Assembly: GCF_018131225.1 (NCBI RefSeq)
Contig: NZ_JAFCMM010000004.1
Location: 1 to 64,000, forward strand
Length of the DNA: 64,000 bases
Reading direction: 5' to 3'
Origin: Bradyrhizobium sp. U87765 SZCCT0048
GTDB taxonomy: Bacteria; Pseudomonadota; Alphaproteobacteria; Rhizobiales; Xanthobacteraceae
The position numbers and the translations under genes are program-made. Positions within the stretch are counted from its first letter, which is position 1. Every line of letters begins with the position of its first letter. Positions 1 to 8,490 of this stretch are shown in pieces. The notes below the pieces were generated by a model. The model did no database searches. It had not been told where the DNA came from and saw only the letters and a list, made by a program, of their open reading frames with translations.

Positions 1-296
1 GGCGCGGGGTGCGGCGCGGCCGCTGGCGGCGGAGGCGCGGGATGAGGCGCTGCGGCTGGCGGCGCCGGCGGATGCGCGGCGGGTGGGGGCGGTGGCGGCG
101 GCGCAGGGTGTGCTGCAGGCGGCGCGGCCTTGGGCGGCGCCTTCGGCGGCTCGCCGGGGCCTGGCTTCTTCTCGCCCTCGGGGGCTTGCTGTTGCGCAAC
201 GATCATCGGCGCGGTCTGTGCGTGCACCAGCGTCGTGGCGATGGGCACGATCGACATCGCCGTAGTGGCGAGCAGCGCAAGACGAAGTGTTTTCAT
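1..296 (-). CDS. Exported proline/alanine-rich protein, N-terminal part only
   Basis: The gene reads leftward out of the window, so only about 98 codons are visible. It opens with MKTLRLALLATTAMS, a typical Sec signal peptide (KTLR n-region, hydrophobic core, likely cleavage after HAQ near residue 27). After a short acidic-basic linker the chain becomes almost pure Pro/Ala/His, with repeated PPPP and AAPHPA-like stretches. In this bacterial group such linkers often precede an OmpA-like or enzymatic domain, but that part lies outside the window, so no function is assigned. The ATG at 296 is the natural start because the signal peptide begins there. Confidence 0.6.
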   Translation of the reverse strand, partial: MKTLRLALLATTAMSIVPIATTLVHAQTAPMIVAQQQAPEGEKKPGPGEPPKAPPKAAPPAAHPAPPPPPPPAAHPPAPPAAAPHPAPPPPAAAPHPA

Positions 297-467
297 GTGG
301 GGTTTTGTCCCGGAAACAGGTCTGACAAAAACGATTCGGTTTGCCGATGTGGTTCGGCTGCAACAATCAACGACTAATCATTAGGCCGGATTGTGGCGAC
401 CGCCGAAAGGCGGCGCCAGTTTATTTTTCCGATGTTTCGCCATGGCGTGAAACCATTCAGCATGTGT

Positions 468-959
468 TCACACGAACAGGGTTGGGGGCTGTTGTGGCGT
501 CGGAGATGTGACATCGGGACGCGGCGGCGGAAACTCCTTCGGTTGATCAGGTTCAGCAGGATCGTCGATCACCGGTGGAATCTCCGGACGCGGGTTGCCC
601 GGCGGCTGCTCCGGTGGTGATGGTGGTTCTGCCGGCGTGCCCGGTGTCGCCGGCGGCACCTCGGGCGGATCGACCTTCGGTGACGGAGGCGGCGCTGGAT
701 CGGGTGCCGTTGCCCGGCCCTCCCGCTCCCGACGGCGGAGGTCTCTTTGCTGGACGCGTTGGGCGCCATGCCACCACGCGCTCTGCACGCCGATGGCGTG
801 CGCGGAAATCTCGCGCTGCGAAGGCGGCGTCAACGTGAGTGGCATGATCGCGGTGGCGCGGAGGGGCTTTCGCAGCCGTGATGGCCGCGTCATGTCTCTC
901 GCAGGGCTGGTCGTCGCCATGATTGCACTCCCGGAAACTGCCGCCGATTGCGGGGGCAA
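468..959 (-). CDS. Doubtful proline-rich hypothetical protein
   Basis: This leftward frame is 163 codons from its most upstream ATG. The last 80 or so residues are strikingly Pro/Glu/Asp-rich (PPEVPP, PPEQPPGNPRPE, EFPPPRPDV), which reads like a real low-complexity protein, while the first half looks like random translation. The true start is unresolved: ATGs lie at 959 and 845, and neither has a convincing ribosome binding site. No signal peptide or domain is recognisable. It may be a real small gene, a decayed gene, or chance in high-GC DNA. Confidence 0.3.
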   Translation of the reverse strand: MPPQSAAVSGSAIMATTSPARDMTRPSRLRKPLRATAIMPLTLTPPSQREISAHAIGVQSAWWHGAQRVQQRDLRRREREGRATAPDPAPPPSPKVDPPEVPPATPGTPAEPPSPPEQPPGNPRPEIPPVIDDPAEPDQPKEFPPPRPDVTSPTPQQPPTLFV

Positions 960-1029
960 CGGCAGCCAGCGCTGGATGTTCCTCAGGAAGCGCGCATAGT
1001 CGGCGCGGAGAGCCCGGGAGATTCGTCTG

Positions 1030-1407
1030 ATGCCGTTCGCCTACTGGTGCGTGCTGGTCGCGGCCGTGATGCCGTTCGTGATCGTCGTGGCCGCGAAGGC
1101 CGGCACCGGCGACGACAACCACGATCCGCGCGACAGCGTCGAGCGGCTGTCGCCGCAGCGGCGGCGCGCCTATGCGGCTCACCTCAACGCCTTCGAGAAC
1201 TTTCCGATCTTCGCCGCGGCCGTCATCATCGCGGTGACCCAGGGCGCATCGCTCACTGCCGTAAACGCCCTCGCCGCGCTCTACGTCGTGTTGCGTGCTG
1301 CGCACGCGCTGCTGTACATCGCCGACCGGCCAGCGGCGCGATCGTCGGTGTTCGCCCTGGCGCTGCTGGTCAATATCGCGATTTTCGTGCTGCCGGCGTT
1401 CCGCTGA
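1030..1407 (+). CDS. MAPEG family membrane protein
   Basis: The 125-residue protein has four hydrophobic segments (about residues 3-22, 55-72, 75-95 and 105-123) and the family-typical stretch ENFPIFAAAVIIA after a basic loop with the sequence RRRAYAAHLNAFENFP. MAPEG proteins are small integral membrane proteins related to glutathione transferases and eicosanoid enzymes; bacterial members have no agreed substrate. The ATG follows a GGGAG ribosome binding site. The gene is convergent with the VOC gene to its right, with a 16-base gap. The family call is firm; the role is unknown. Confidence 0.8.
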   Translation: MPFAYWCVLVAAVMPFVIVVAAKAGTGDDNHDPRDSVERLSPQRRRAYAAHLNAFENFPIFAAAVIIAVTQGASLTAVNALAALYVVLRAAHALLYIADRPAARSSVFALALLVNIAIFVLPAFR

Positions 1408-1423
1408 CCGATCGTAGCGGCGG

Positions 1424-1807
1424 TCACGCCGGCGCGTGGCACACCGCCTCGATGTTGTGGCCGTCCGGATCGCGCACGAAGGCGCCGTAGTAGTTGGCGT
1501 GGTAATGCGGCCGCAGCCCGGGCGCGCCATTGTCGCGGCCGCCGGCAGCAAGAGCGGCGCGGTGGAACGCGTCGACGCTGGCGCGATTCGCCGCGGCGAT
1601 CGCGACATGCAGCGGCTTGTTCATGCCGCCTTCGCCGCCGATCCAGAGGTCGGGCTTGCCGTCCCGGCCGAAGCCGGCGGCGGGCGCGTCGTTGTCGTGC
1701 TGCTGCACCTCCATCACGAGCGTGTAGCCGAGCGGCGCCAGCGCCGCGGTGTAGAACGCCTTCGCGCGTGAATAGTCGGAAACCGGAAACCCGATATGAT
1801 CGATCAT
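1424..1807 (-). CDS. VOC (glyoxalase/bleomycin resistance) family protein
   Basis: The 127-residue protein begins MIDHIGFPVSDYSRAKAFY, the usual opening of single-domain vicinal oxygen chelate proteins, and ends with the matching half GAFVRDPDGHNIEAVCH. The His near residue 4 and the Glu in NIEAVC are at positions normally used for the metal site. The start at 1807 was chosen over an upstream ATG at 1894 because the fold begins there and a GAGG lies just before it. VOC proteins include glyoxalases, dioxygenases and resistance proteins; the substrate cannot be told here. It lies downstream of sdhB but beyond that operon's terminator. Confidence 0.85.
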   Translation of the reverse strand: MIDHIGFPVSDYSRAKAFYTAALAPLGYTLVMEVQQHDNDAPAAGFGRDGKPDLWIGGEGGMNKPLHVAIAAANRASVDAFHRAALAAGGRDNGAPGLRPHYHANYYGAFVRDPDGHNIEAVCHAPA

Positions 1808-1895
1808 CACGACCTCGCGGAGAGTGTGAGCGGACAGCGCGAACGTAGCCAAACCGGCGCGGGCGGCAAGCCCGCCCCGCGTCTCTGGCCGCAAT

Positions 1896-1928
1896 GAAAA
1901 AGCGGCGGGGCCATGGGCCTCGCCGCTT
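1896..1928 (-). terminator. Rho-independent terminator of the sdh operon
   Basis: Read leftward, a 13-bp stem (AAGCGGCGAGGCC paired with GGCCCCGCCGCTT, one G-T pair) closes a three-base loop and is followed by a run of T. It lies 30 bases after the sdhB stop codon, so it should end the sdhCDAB transcript. Confidence 0.85.
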
Positions 1929-1957
1929 GTTCGGGTCCGTCGGCTGGACGGCCAGGA

Positions 1958-2740
1958 TCAGATCTGGCGCTCGACCATCTTGAGCTTGAGGTCGGCGATG
2001 GCCTCGGACGGGTTGAGACCCTTCGGGCACGCCTTGGCGCAGTTCAGGATGGTGTGGCAGCGATAGAGGCGGAACGGGTCCTCGAGATTGTCGAGACGCT
2101 CGCCGGTGGCCTCGTCGCGGCTGTCGTTGACCCAGCGGCTGGCCTGCAGCAGCGCGGCCGGGCCGAGGAAGCGGTCGCTGTTCCACCAGTAGCTCGGGCA
2201 CGACGTCGAGCAGCAGGCGCAGAGGATGCACTCGTAGAGGCCGTCAAGCTTCTGGCGGTCTTCCTGGGACTGCTTCCACTCCTTCTGCGGCGTCGGGCTG
2301 ACGGTGTGCAACCACGGCTCGATCGAGGCGTACTGGGCGTAGAAGTTGGTAAGGTCGGGGACGAGGTCCTTGACCACCGGCTGGTGCGGCAGCGGCTTGA
2401 CATCGACGGCGCCGGTGTCCACGTCGTGCATCGACTTGGTGCAGGCCAGCGTGTTCTGGCCGTCGATGTTCATGGCGCACGAGCCGCACACGCCCTCGCG
2501 GCAGGAGCGACGGAAGGTCAGCGTCGGATCGATGTTGTTCTTGATCCAGATCAGGCCGTCCAGAACCATCGGGCCGCAGTCGGACGTATCGACATAATAG
2601 GTGTCGATGCTCGGGTTCTTTCCGTCGTCCGGATTCCAGCGATAGATCTTGAACTCGCGCAGCTCGCCGGTGGTGGTCGGCTTCGGCCAGGTCTTGCCGC
2701 CTGTGATCTTCGAGTTTTTGGGAAGGGTGAATTCAACCAT
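1958..2740 (-). CDS. sdhB: Succinate dehydrogenase iron-sulfur subunit
   Basis: SdhB carries electrons from the flavoprotein subunit to the membrane anchor of complex II. The 260-residue chain has the N-terminal plant-type 2Fe-2S domain with Cys80, Cys85, Cys88 and Cys100 (CREGVCGSC motif) and the C-terminal domain with cysteines at 171, 174, 177, 181, 228, 234 and 238 for the 4Fe-4S and 3Fe-4S centres. Length and motif spacing are normal. It is the last gene of the leftward sdhC-sdhD-sdhA-sdhB order, 69 bases after sdhA, and is followed by a terminator. Confidence 0.98.
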   Translation of the reverse strand: MVEFTLPKNSKITGGKTWPKPTTTGELREFKIYRWNPDDGKNPSIDTYYVDTSDCGPMVLDGLIWIKNNIDPTLTFRRSCREGVCGSCAMNIDGQNTLACTKSMHDVDTGAVDVKPLPHQPVVKDLVPDLTNFYAQYASIEPWLHTVSPTPQKEWKQSQEDRQKLDGLYECILCACCSTSCPSYWWNSDRFLGPAALLQASRWVNDSRDEATGERLDNLEDPFRLYRCHTILNCAKACPKGLNPSEAIADLKLKMVERQI

Positions 2741-2809
2741 TGATCTCGAGCCTTTTGCGAGCCGTCCGTGGTGGTGGTCTGATGTCGATGGCGCCGTGCA
2801 GTCCGCGTC

Positions 2810-4633
2810 TCAGTAGACGCGGGCCTTCGGCGGGATGTACTGCACGTCGTTGGTCATGGTGTAGTCGTGGACCGGACGGTAGTTGATCGTGGTGTTGCCG
2901 CGATCGTCGATCCACGCCAGCGTATGCTTCATCCAGGTCTTGTCGTCGCGCTCCGAGAAGTCCTCGCGGGCATGGGCGCCGCGGCTTTCGGTGCGGTTGG
3001 CGGCGGAGTCCATGGTGACGACGGCCTGCGAGATCAGGTTGTCGAACTCCAGCGTCTCGACGAGGTCCGAATTCCACACCAGCGAGCGATCGCTGACGCC
3101 GATGTCGCCGACGCCGCCGTGCACCTTGTGAATCAGATCCTGGCCTTCGTGCAGCACCTCGCCGGTGCGGAACACGGCGCAGTTGGTCTGCATCACCTTC
3201 TGCATGTTGGCGCGCAGGTGCGCGGTCGGCGTGTCGCCGGAGGCATTGCGGAAGCGGTCGAGGCGGCCGAGCGCGAGATCGGCCGAGTTCGCCGGCAGGT
3301 CGGGCTGCTTGGCGTTCGGCGTCAGCTTCTCGGCGCAGCGCAGCGCCGCGGCGCGGCCGAACACCACGAGGTCGATCAGCGAGTTGGAGCCGAGACGGTT
3401 GGCGCCGTGGACCGACACGCAGGCCGCTTCGCCCACCGCCATCAGGCCGGGCACCACCGCGTTGTCGTCGCCGTCCTTCTTGGTGACGACTTCGGCGTGG
3501 AAGTTCGTGGGGATGCCGCCCATGTTGTAATGCACGGTCGGCACGATCGGGATCGGCTGGCGGGTGACGTCGACGTTGGCGAAGATCTTCGCCGACTCCG
3601 AGATGCCCGGCAGGCGCTCGTGCAGCACCTTCGGATCGAGATGATCGAGGTGCAGGAAGATGTGGTCCTTGTTCTTGCCGACGCCGCGGCCCTCGCGGAT
3701 CTCGATGGTCATCGCGCGGGAGACGACGTCGCGCGAGGCGAGGTCCTTGGCGGACGGCGCATAGCGCTCCATGAAGCGCTCGCCTTCGGAATTGACGAGA
3801 TAACCGCCCTCACCGCGGGCGCCCTCGGTGACGAGGCAGCCCGAACCGTAGATGCCGGTCGGGTGGAACTGGACGAACTCCATGTCCTGCAGCGGCAGGC
3901 CGACGCGCAGCGCCATGGCGTTGCCGTCGCCGGTGCAGGTGTGCGCCGAGGTGCAAGACGCGTAGGCGCGGCCGTAGCCGCCGGTCGCCAGGATGGTGGT
4001 CTGGGCGCGGAAGCGATGCAGCGTGCCGTCGTCGAGCTTGAGCGCGATGACGCCGCGGCAGACGCCCTGGTCGTCCATGATCAGGTCGATCGCGAAGAAC
4101 TCGATGTAGAACTCGGCCGAGTGGCGCAGGGCCTGGCCGTACATCGTGTGCAGCATGGCGTGGCCGGTGCGGTCGGCGGCGGCGCAGGTGCGCTGCGCCT
4201 GGCTCTTGCCGTAGTCGATGGTCATGCCGCCGAACGGGCGCTGGTAGATCTTGCCGTCTTCGGTGCGCGAGAACGGCACGCCCCAGTGCTCGAGTTCGTA
4301 GACCGCGTCCGGCGCATTGCGCACGAGGTATTCGATCGAGTCCTGGTCGCCGAGCCAGTCCGACCCCTTGACGGTGTCGTACATGTGCCAGCGCCAGTCG
4401 TCCTTGTGCATGTTGCCGAGCGAGGCGGAAATGCCGCCCTGGGCCGCGACGGTGTGCGAGCGCGTCGGGAACACCTTGGTGATGCAGGCCGTACGCAGGC
4501 CAGCCTCGCTGCAGCCGACCACGGCGCGCAGGCCGGCGCCGCCGGCGCCAACGACGACGACGTCGTAGGTGTGATCTTCGATGGGGTAGGCGTGGCCGTT
4601 GGTGGCCGGAGCGCCGATGCCGTTGGCGGCCAT
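2810..4633 (-). CDS. sdhA: Succinate dehydrogenase flavoprotein subunit
   Basis: SdhA oxidises succinate to fumarate with covalently bound FAD. The 607-residue protein has the dinucleotide-binding motif GAGGAG at 29-34 and the FAD-linking His60 in the RSHTVAAQGG stretch. Substrate-site segments follow (HPTGIYGSGCLVTEGARGEGG and the HGANRLGSNSLIDLVVFG region), then a C-terminal domain ending PPKARVY. Length matches the family. It starts four bases after the sdhD stop, so the two are probably translationally coupled within the sdh operon. Confidence 0.98.
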   Translation of the reverse strand: MAANGIGAPATNGHAYPIEDHTYDVVVVGAGGAGLRAVVGCSEAGLRTACITKVFPTRSHTVAAQGGISASLGNMHKDDWRWHMYDTVKGSDWLGDQDSIEYLVRNAPDAVYELEHWGVPFSRTEDGKIYQRPFGGMTIDYGKSQAQRTCAAADRTGHAMLHTMYGQALRHSAEFYIEFFAIDLIMDDQGVCRGVIALKLDDGTLHRFRAQTTILATGGYGRAYASCTSAHTCTGDGNAMALRVGLPLQDMEFVQFHPTGIYGSGCLVTEGARGEGGYLVNSEGERFMERYAPSAKDLASRDVVSRAMTIEIREGRGVGKNKDHIFLHLDHLDPKVLHERLPGISESAKIFANVDVTRQPIPIVPTVHYNMGGIPTNFHAEVVTKKDGDDNAVVPGLMAVGEAACVSVHGANRLGSNSLIDLVVFGRAAALRCAEKLTPNAKQPDLPANSADLALGRLDRFRNASGDTPTAHLRANMQKVMQTNCAVFRTGEVLHEGQDLIHKVHGGVGDIGVSDRSLVWNSDLVETLEFDNLISQAVVTMDSAANRTESRGAHAREDFSERDDKTWMKHTLAWIDDRGNTTINYRPVHDYTMTNDVQYIPPKARVY

Positions 4634-4637
4634 TGCG

Positions 4638-5042
4638 CTACACTCCAGATGACAGTTTGACGATGGCGTAGATCGAGGCGAGCCCGACCGCGGCCGCGAA
4701 GAAGGTGTTGGCGATGACAGCGACGAGCTTGAGCCTCTCGTCCTGCACGTAGTCCTCGATGACGACCTGCATGCCGATCTTCATGTGCCAGGTGCTGGCG
4801 ATGATGAAGAGGATCATGATGATCGCGATCAGCGGCGAGCCCAGGATCTGCGCCGCCGCGGCATGGTTGCGGCCGAGCAGGGTCAGGATGATCAGGACGA
4901 CCGGGATGAACAGCAGCAGCAGGGCGAGGGCGGTCAGCCGCTGGCGAAAGAAGTCGCTGGTGCCGCTGTGGGCGGCGCCGAGGCCGCGGACGCGGGCCAA
5001 CGGCGTGCGAATCGACCGGGCGAACGTCTTGTTATCGCTCAT
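4638..5042 (-). CDS. sdhD: Succinate dehydrogenase membrane anchor subunit
   Basis: The 134-residue protein has three membrane helices (about 34-58, 68-92 and 105-128) and the segment WHMKIGMQVVIEDYV, which in SdhD holds the haem b histidine and the quinone-site Asp-Tyr. It anchors SdhAB in the inner membrane with SdhC. The start at 5042 gives a four-base ATGA overlap with the end of sdhC, a strong sign of translational coupling; longer readings upstream would run into sdhC. Confidence 0.95.
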   Translation of the reverse strand: MSDNKTFARSIRTPLARVRGLGAAHSGTSDFFRQRLTALALLLLFIPVVLIILTLLGRNHAAAAQILGSPLIAIIMILFIIASTWHMKIGMQVVIEDYVQDERLKLVAVIANTFFAAAVGLASIYAIVKLSSGV

Positions 5043-5434
5043 CGTGCACCTCCGACGGCATAGGCGATGATCCAGATCGCCAGCGTCAGCGTGATCGAGC
5101 CGATCAGCGTGGCGCGGGCCAGCCACTCGCGTTCGGTCGGGCCGAAGCCGTAGCCGAGATCCCAGACGAAGTGACGGATGCCGCCGAGCATGTGGTGCAG
5201 GAGCGCCCAGGTGTAGCCGAACAGGATCAGACGGCCGATCCAGCTCGTCGTGAAGCCCTGGATGTAGGCGTAGGAGGTCGGACCGGAGGCGGTGGCGATC
5301 AGCCACCACGCCATCAGCAGCGTGCCGACATACAGCGCGACGCCGGTGATGCGATGCACGATGGACAAGGCCATCGTCAGCGTCCAGCGATACGTGAGGA
5401 ACGGCGAAAGCGGACGATTTGTTTGGACGGTCAT
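5039..5434 (-). CDS. sdhC: Succinate dehydrogenase cytochrome b556 subunit
   Basis: The 131-residue protein has three membrane helices and both SdhC signatures: SIVHRITGVAL in the first helix and HHMLGGIRHFVWD in the second, the latter supplying the other haem b ligand. It begins MTVQTNRPLSPFLTYR, the usual start for this family in Rhizobiales, and is the first gene of the leftward sdh operon. Its promoter must lie in the 423-base gap to its right. Confidence 0.97.
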   Translation of the reverse strand: MTVQTNRPLSPFLTYRWTLTMALSIVHRITGVALYVGTLLMAWWLIATASGPTSYAYIQGFTTSWIGRLILFGYTWALLHHMLGGIRHFVWDLGYGFGPTEREWLARATLIGSITLTLAIWIIAYAVGGAR

Positions 5435-5857
5435 CGATGTCTTTTACGGGTTGCAGGTCACGGCCATAAATCGGCGGCGCTGCGGGCGGCTGGATAGAGC
5501 AATTCTATTTACGGAGTCACAACATTGAGCGCAATGCAGAAGTGACCATGGCTCGAATGCGCATTCAGAGCTTGCGCGGCTCTGGTATACCAGCGGTTTT
5601 TGCTGGCCGGCGATGTCGATGGAGCGCGAGCTCTGAAGCATGATTCACCTGCGCATCAGTCATGCGACGGCGCGCGCCCCGCAGGCGGCAGGGACACGCC
5701 GCGCCACCATGCGCGGCGGGCTGCCATCCCGCAATCCGGAGTATCCGCTGGCGGCCTTCGGCTGGTCCGAAGGCTCCCGGCGCCCGCAGCGAACCACAAG
5801 GGGCGGGACAAGGCCGAAGCCGTCCGGCAGATGCCGGCGGTGCCTTTGCTCTGGCCC
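5435..5857. other. Intergenic region between matB and sdhC
   Basis: This 423-base gap is downstream of matB and upstream of sdhC, so it must hold the sdh promoter. The 5435-5560 part is the least GC-rich. A possible leftward promoter is TTGCGC, 17 bases, then TAAATA, around 5508-5536, but the match is weak. A perfect palindrome lies at 5582-5593. Around 5754-5774 an 8-bp hairpin (GCCTTCGG, five-base loop, CCGAAGGC) without a T tract may mark the matB transcript end. No convincing gene is seen on either strand. Confidence 0.6.
5582..5593. promoter_or_regulatory. Palindrome CTGGTATACCAG upstream of sdhC
   Basis: This is a perfect 12-bp palindrome about 150 bases upstream of the sdhC start. Its shape resembles operators of the FadR-type GntR regulators (TGGT with an inverted ACCA). 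It shares the inverted half-site GGTAT/ATACC with the palindrome in front of acnA in the same window, though the half-site spacing differs. Binding by any regulator is inference. Confidence 0.35.
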
Positions 5858-7390
5858 TTACTTTGCCTTGGCGTAGAGCGCGGCGTAGGTGTCGCGGAGC
5901 ACGTTTTTCTGGACCTTGCCCATGGTGTTGCGGGGAAGGTCGTCGACGAAGATCACCCGCTTGGGCATCTTGAACTTGGCGAGGCGGCCGTCGAGCGCGT
6001 GCAGGACGGCGTCCTCGCTGAGGGACGCAGCCTTGTCGGACACGACAACGGCGGTGACACCTTCGCCGAAATCGGCATGGGGCACGCCGATCACCGCGCT
6101 CTCGACCACGCCCGGAATGGCGTCGATCTCGCTTTCGACTTCCTTCGGGTAGACGTTGAAGCCGCCGGAAATCACGAGATCCTTGCCGCGACCGAGAATA
6201 TGGACGTAGCCCCTGGCGTCGATCTTGCCGAGGTCGCCGGTGATGAAAAATCCGTCGGGCCGGAACTCGGACCTGGTCTTCTCCGGCATGCGCCAGTAGC
6301 CCTTGAACACGTTCGGGCCCTTGACCTCGATCATGCCGATCTCGTCGCGTGCCAGCTCCTTGCCGCTGTCCGGATCGGTGACGCGCGCGGACACGCCGGG
6401 CAGCGGCAGGCCGACGGCGCCAGGCACGCGGTCGCCATCGTAGGGGTTCGAAGTGTTCATGTTGGTTTCGGTCATGCCATAGCGCTCGAGCACGGCATGG
6501 CCGGTGCGCGCCGACCACTCGCGGTGGGTGTCGGCGAGCAGCGGCGCCGAGCCGGAAATGAACAGCCGCATGTGGCTGGTGGTGTCGCGCGACAACCGCG
6601 GGTTCTGCAGCAGGCGGGTATAGAAGGTCGGCACGCCCATCAGCACGGTGGCGCGCGCCATCAGGTCGATCACCTGGTTGGGGTCGAACTTGCTCAGGAA
6701 GATCATCGATGCGCGCGCGAACAGCGTCACATTGCTGGCCACGAACAGGCCGTGAGTGTGATAGATCGGCAGGGCGTGAATCAGCACGTCGCGGTCGGTG
6801 AAGCGCCAGGTGTCGACGAGGGTCTGCGAGTTCGACGCCAGGTTGTCGTGGCTGAGCATCGCGCCCTTGGAACGGCCGGTGGTGCCGGACGTATAGAGAA
6901 TGGCGGCCAGATCATCACCGCCGCGCGCGACGGTGGCGAACGCCGCATCCTGGCGGGCGGCGCCATCGGCGAGGCTGCCATGGCCGGCCGCATCCAGCGT
7001 GTCGACCCCGGCGCCGACGCGCTTCGCCAGTTCGCCGATGCCATCGGCCCTGGCCGGATCACAGACGATCAGCGATGGCTCGGCGTCGCCGACGAAGTAC
7101 TCGATTTCGTTGAGGGTGTAGGCCGTGTTGAGCGGCAGGAACACAGCGCCGGCACGCACCGTGGCCAGATAGAGCACGAGCGCTTCGACCGACTTGTCGA
7201 CCTGCACCGCGACGCGGTCCCCAACCTTGACGCCGCGCGACACCAGGTAATTGGCAGCGCGGCCCGACCGCTCGATCAGGTCGCCATAGCTGATGCGTCC
7301 GCCGTCGGGTGTCTCGATCGCCAGCCGGTCCGAGGCCTTTGCATCGTTCTTCACATCGTCGAACAGGCGCGAAAACAGGTTGGCGGTCAT
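5858..7390 (-). CDS. matB: Malonyl-CoA synthetase (malonate-CoA ligase)
   Basis: MatB is an AMP-forming acyl-CoA synthetase that makes malonyl-CoA from malonate, ATP and CoA. The 510-residue protein has the ATP-binding motif YTSGTTGRSKG at 166-176, the adenylate-binding ERYGMTETNMN segment, the hinge region GRGKDLVISGGFNVYPKE and the catalytic Lys492 in NTMGKVQK. From memory the sequence is very close to the characterised Rhodopseudomonas palustris MatB, including the region around the lysine that is acetylated there. No matA or matC is adjacent; it stands alone, divergent from the fasciclin gene. Confidence 0.93.
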   Translation of the reverse strand: MTANLFSRLFDDVKNDAKASDRLAIETPDGGRISYGDLIERSGRAANYLVSRGVKVGDRVAVQVDKSVEALVLYLATVRAGAVFLPLNTAYTLNEIEYFVGDAEPSLIVCDPARADGIGELAKRVGAGVDTLDAAGHGSLADGAARQDAAFATVARGGDDLAAILYTSGTTGRSKGAMLSHDNLASNSQTLVDTWRFTDRDVLIHALPIYHTHGLFVASNVTLFARASMIFLSKFDPNQVIDLMARATVLMGVPTFYTRLLQNPRLSRDTTSHMRLFISGSAPLLADTHREWSARTGHAVLERYGMTETNMNTSNPYDGDRVPGAVGLPLPGVSARVTDPDSGKELARDEIGMIEVKGPNVFKGYWRMPEKTRSEFRPDGFFITGDLGKIDARGYVHILGRGKDLVISGGFNVYPKEVESEIDAIPGVVESAVIGVPHADFGEGVTAVVVSDKAASLSEDAVLHALDGRLAKFKMPKRVIFVDDLPRNTMGKVQKNVLRDTYAALYAKAK

Positions 7391-7654
7391 GGTTCAAGCA
7401 TCTCGCATTCGGGCGGATCCTGACATGGCAGGCGAGACAGGTTTCATCGCGCATTTGTCCAGCAAGATCAAGCGCGCGGGCGGACGGCGTCGGCCGCGAA
7501 AAGTTTCAGCCGTCGCACAAAAATATTCCCGAAACCGGCCCGGGCACGGCTCGTAGATCCGTTATCGGCGCAGGCAACGGCTCGACCGAGCGCCTCGTCG
7601 CCGAACGTCCATCACGGGCGGATCGTCCGCCCCTCGTCCATCGGGAGTTTCAAT

Positions 7655-8245
7655 ATGTCCAAGTTCACTTCCAGCCTCGCCGTCATGTTGTCGGCTGTCG
7701 CCGTCGGAGCGCTGCTGGCCTCCGCGCCGGTGGTGGCGCAGGACAAGATGTCCGGCGAGAAAACCGTGAATGTCGGCGGCGCGCCGATGTATCCGTCCAA
7801 GAACATCGTTCAGAACGCCGTCAACTCGAAGGATCACACCACGCTGGTGGCCGCGGTGAAGGCGGCTGGGCTGGTGCCGACGCTCGAGGGCGCCGGGCCG
7901 TTCACGGTGTTCGCTCCGACCAATGCGGCGTTCACCAAGCTGCCGGCCGGCACCGTCGATACCCTGCTGAAGCCGGAGAACAAGCCGAAGCTGACCGCAG
8001 TGCTGACCTATCATGTGGTGCCGGGACGGCTCACCGCGGCCGCGCTGATGAAGGCGGTGAAGGACGGCGGTGGCACGGCGAAGTTCAAGACGGTCGAGGG
8101 CGACGAGCTCACCGTCAAGCAGCCGGAGGCCGGCAAGCTGTCGGTTACCGACGCCAAGGGCGGCACCGCGATGGTCACCATCCCGGATGTGCTGCAGTCG
8201 AACGGCGTCATCCATGTCGTCGACACCGTGCTGCTGCCGGGCTGA
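7655..8245 (+). CDS. Exported fasciclin (FAS1) domain protein
   Basis: The 196-residue protein has a Sec signal peptide ending APVVAQ (about residue 29). One FAS1 domain follows, with its two hallmark boxes FTVFAPTNAAFTKLP and YHVVPGRLTAAAL and the closing NGVIHVVDTVLLP. FAS1 proteins are secreted or periplasmic and are linked to adhesion, surface interaction or stress, with no single enzymatic role. A GGGAG precedes the ATG. A perfect 8-bp hairpin (8263-8282) lies just after the stop, and the gene is divergent from matB. Confidence 0.93.
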   Translation: MSKFTSSLAVMLSAVAVGALLASAPVVAQDKMSGEKTVNVGGAPMYPSKNIVQNAVNSKDHTTLVAAVKAAGLVPTLEGAGPFTVFAPTNAAFTKLPAGTVDTLLKPENKPKLTAVLTYHVVPGRLTAAALMKAVKDGGGTAKFKTVEGDELTVKQPEAGKLSVTDAKGGTAMVTIPDVLQSNGVIHVVDTVLLPG

Positions 8246-8262
8246 CGTCATGGTTCTGTGCC

Positions 8263-8282
8263 GGACGGTGCTTCCACCGTCC
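8263..8282 (+). terminator. Hairpin after the fasciclin gene
   Basis: GGACGGTG and CACCGTCC form a perfect 8-bp stem with a CTTC loop, 17 bases after the stop codon. There is no T run, so it is either a weak terminator or a transcript-stabilising 3' hairpin. Confidence 0.4.
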
Positions 8283-8490
8283 GTCCGGCGCAGCGGCGAG
8301 CCGGTCCGCCCCGGCTCGCCGGCTTTCGGGATCACCGCTCACGAGAATCTGATCGCACGCGCCGCGGCTATGACCGCCATTGCTGCGGTCGGGCTCCACT
8401 TTTGTGCCGGCGCCGCGTAACAATGCCGGCCACGCGCCGTAATGGGCACAGACGGAAGCGAGCGACCGAAGGTCTTCAGGAGATTTGTCC

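Noticed and set aside
2867..4660. A 597-codon rightward frame opposite sdhA
   Set aside because: Antisense shadow of sdhA with His/Val/Asp-rich low-information sequence.
7520..7570. Possible EcfG promoter before the fasciclin gene
   Set aside because: The GAAAC and CGTT elements are 24 bases apart, too far for an EcfG promoter.
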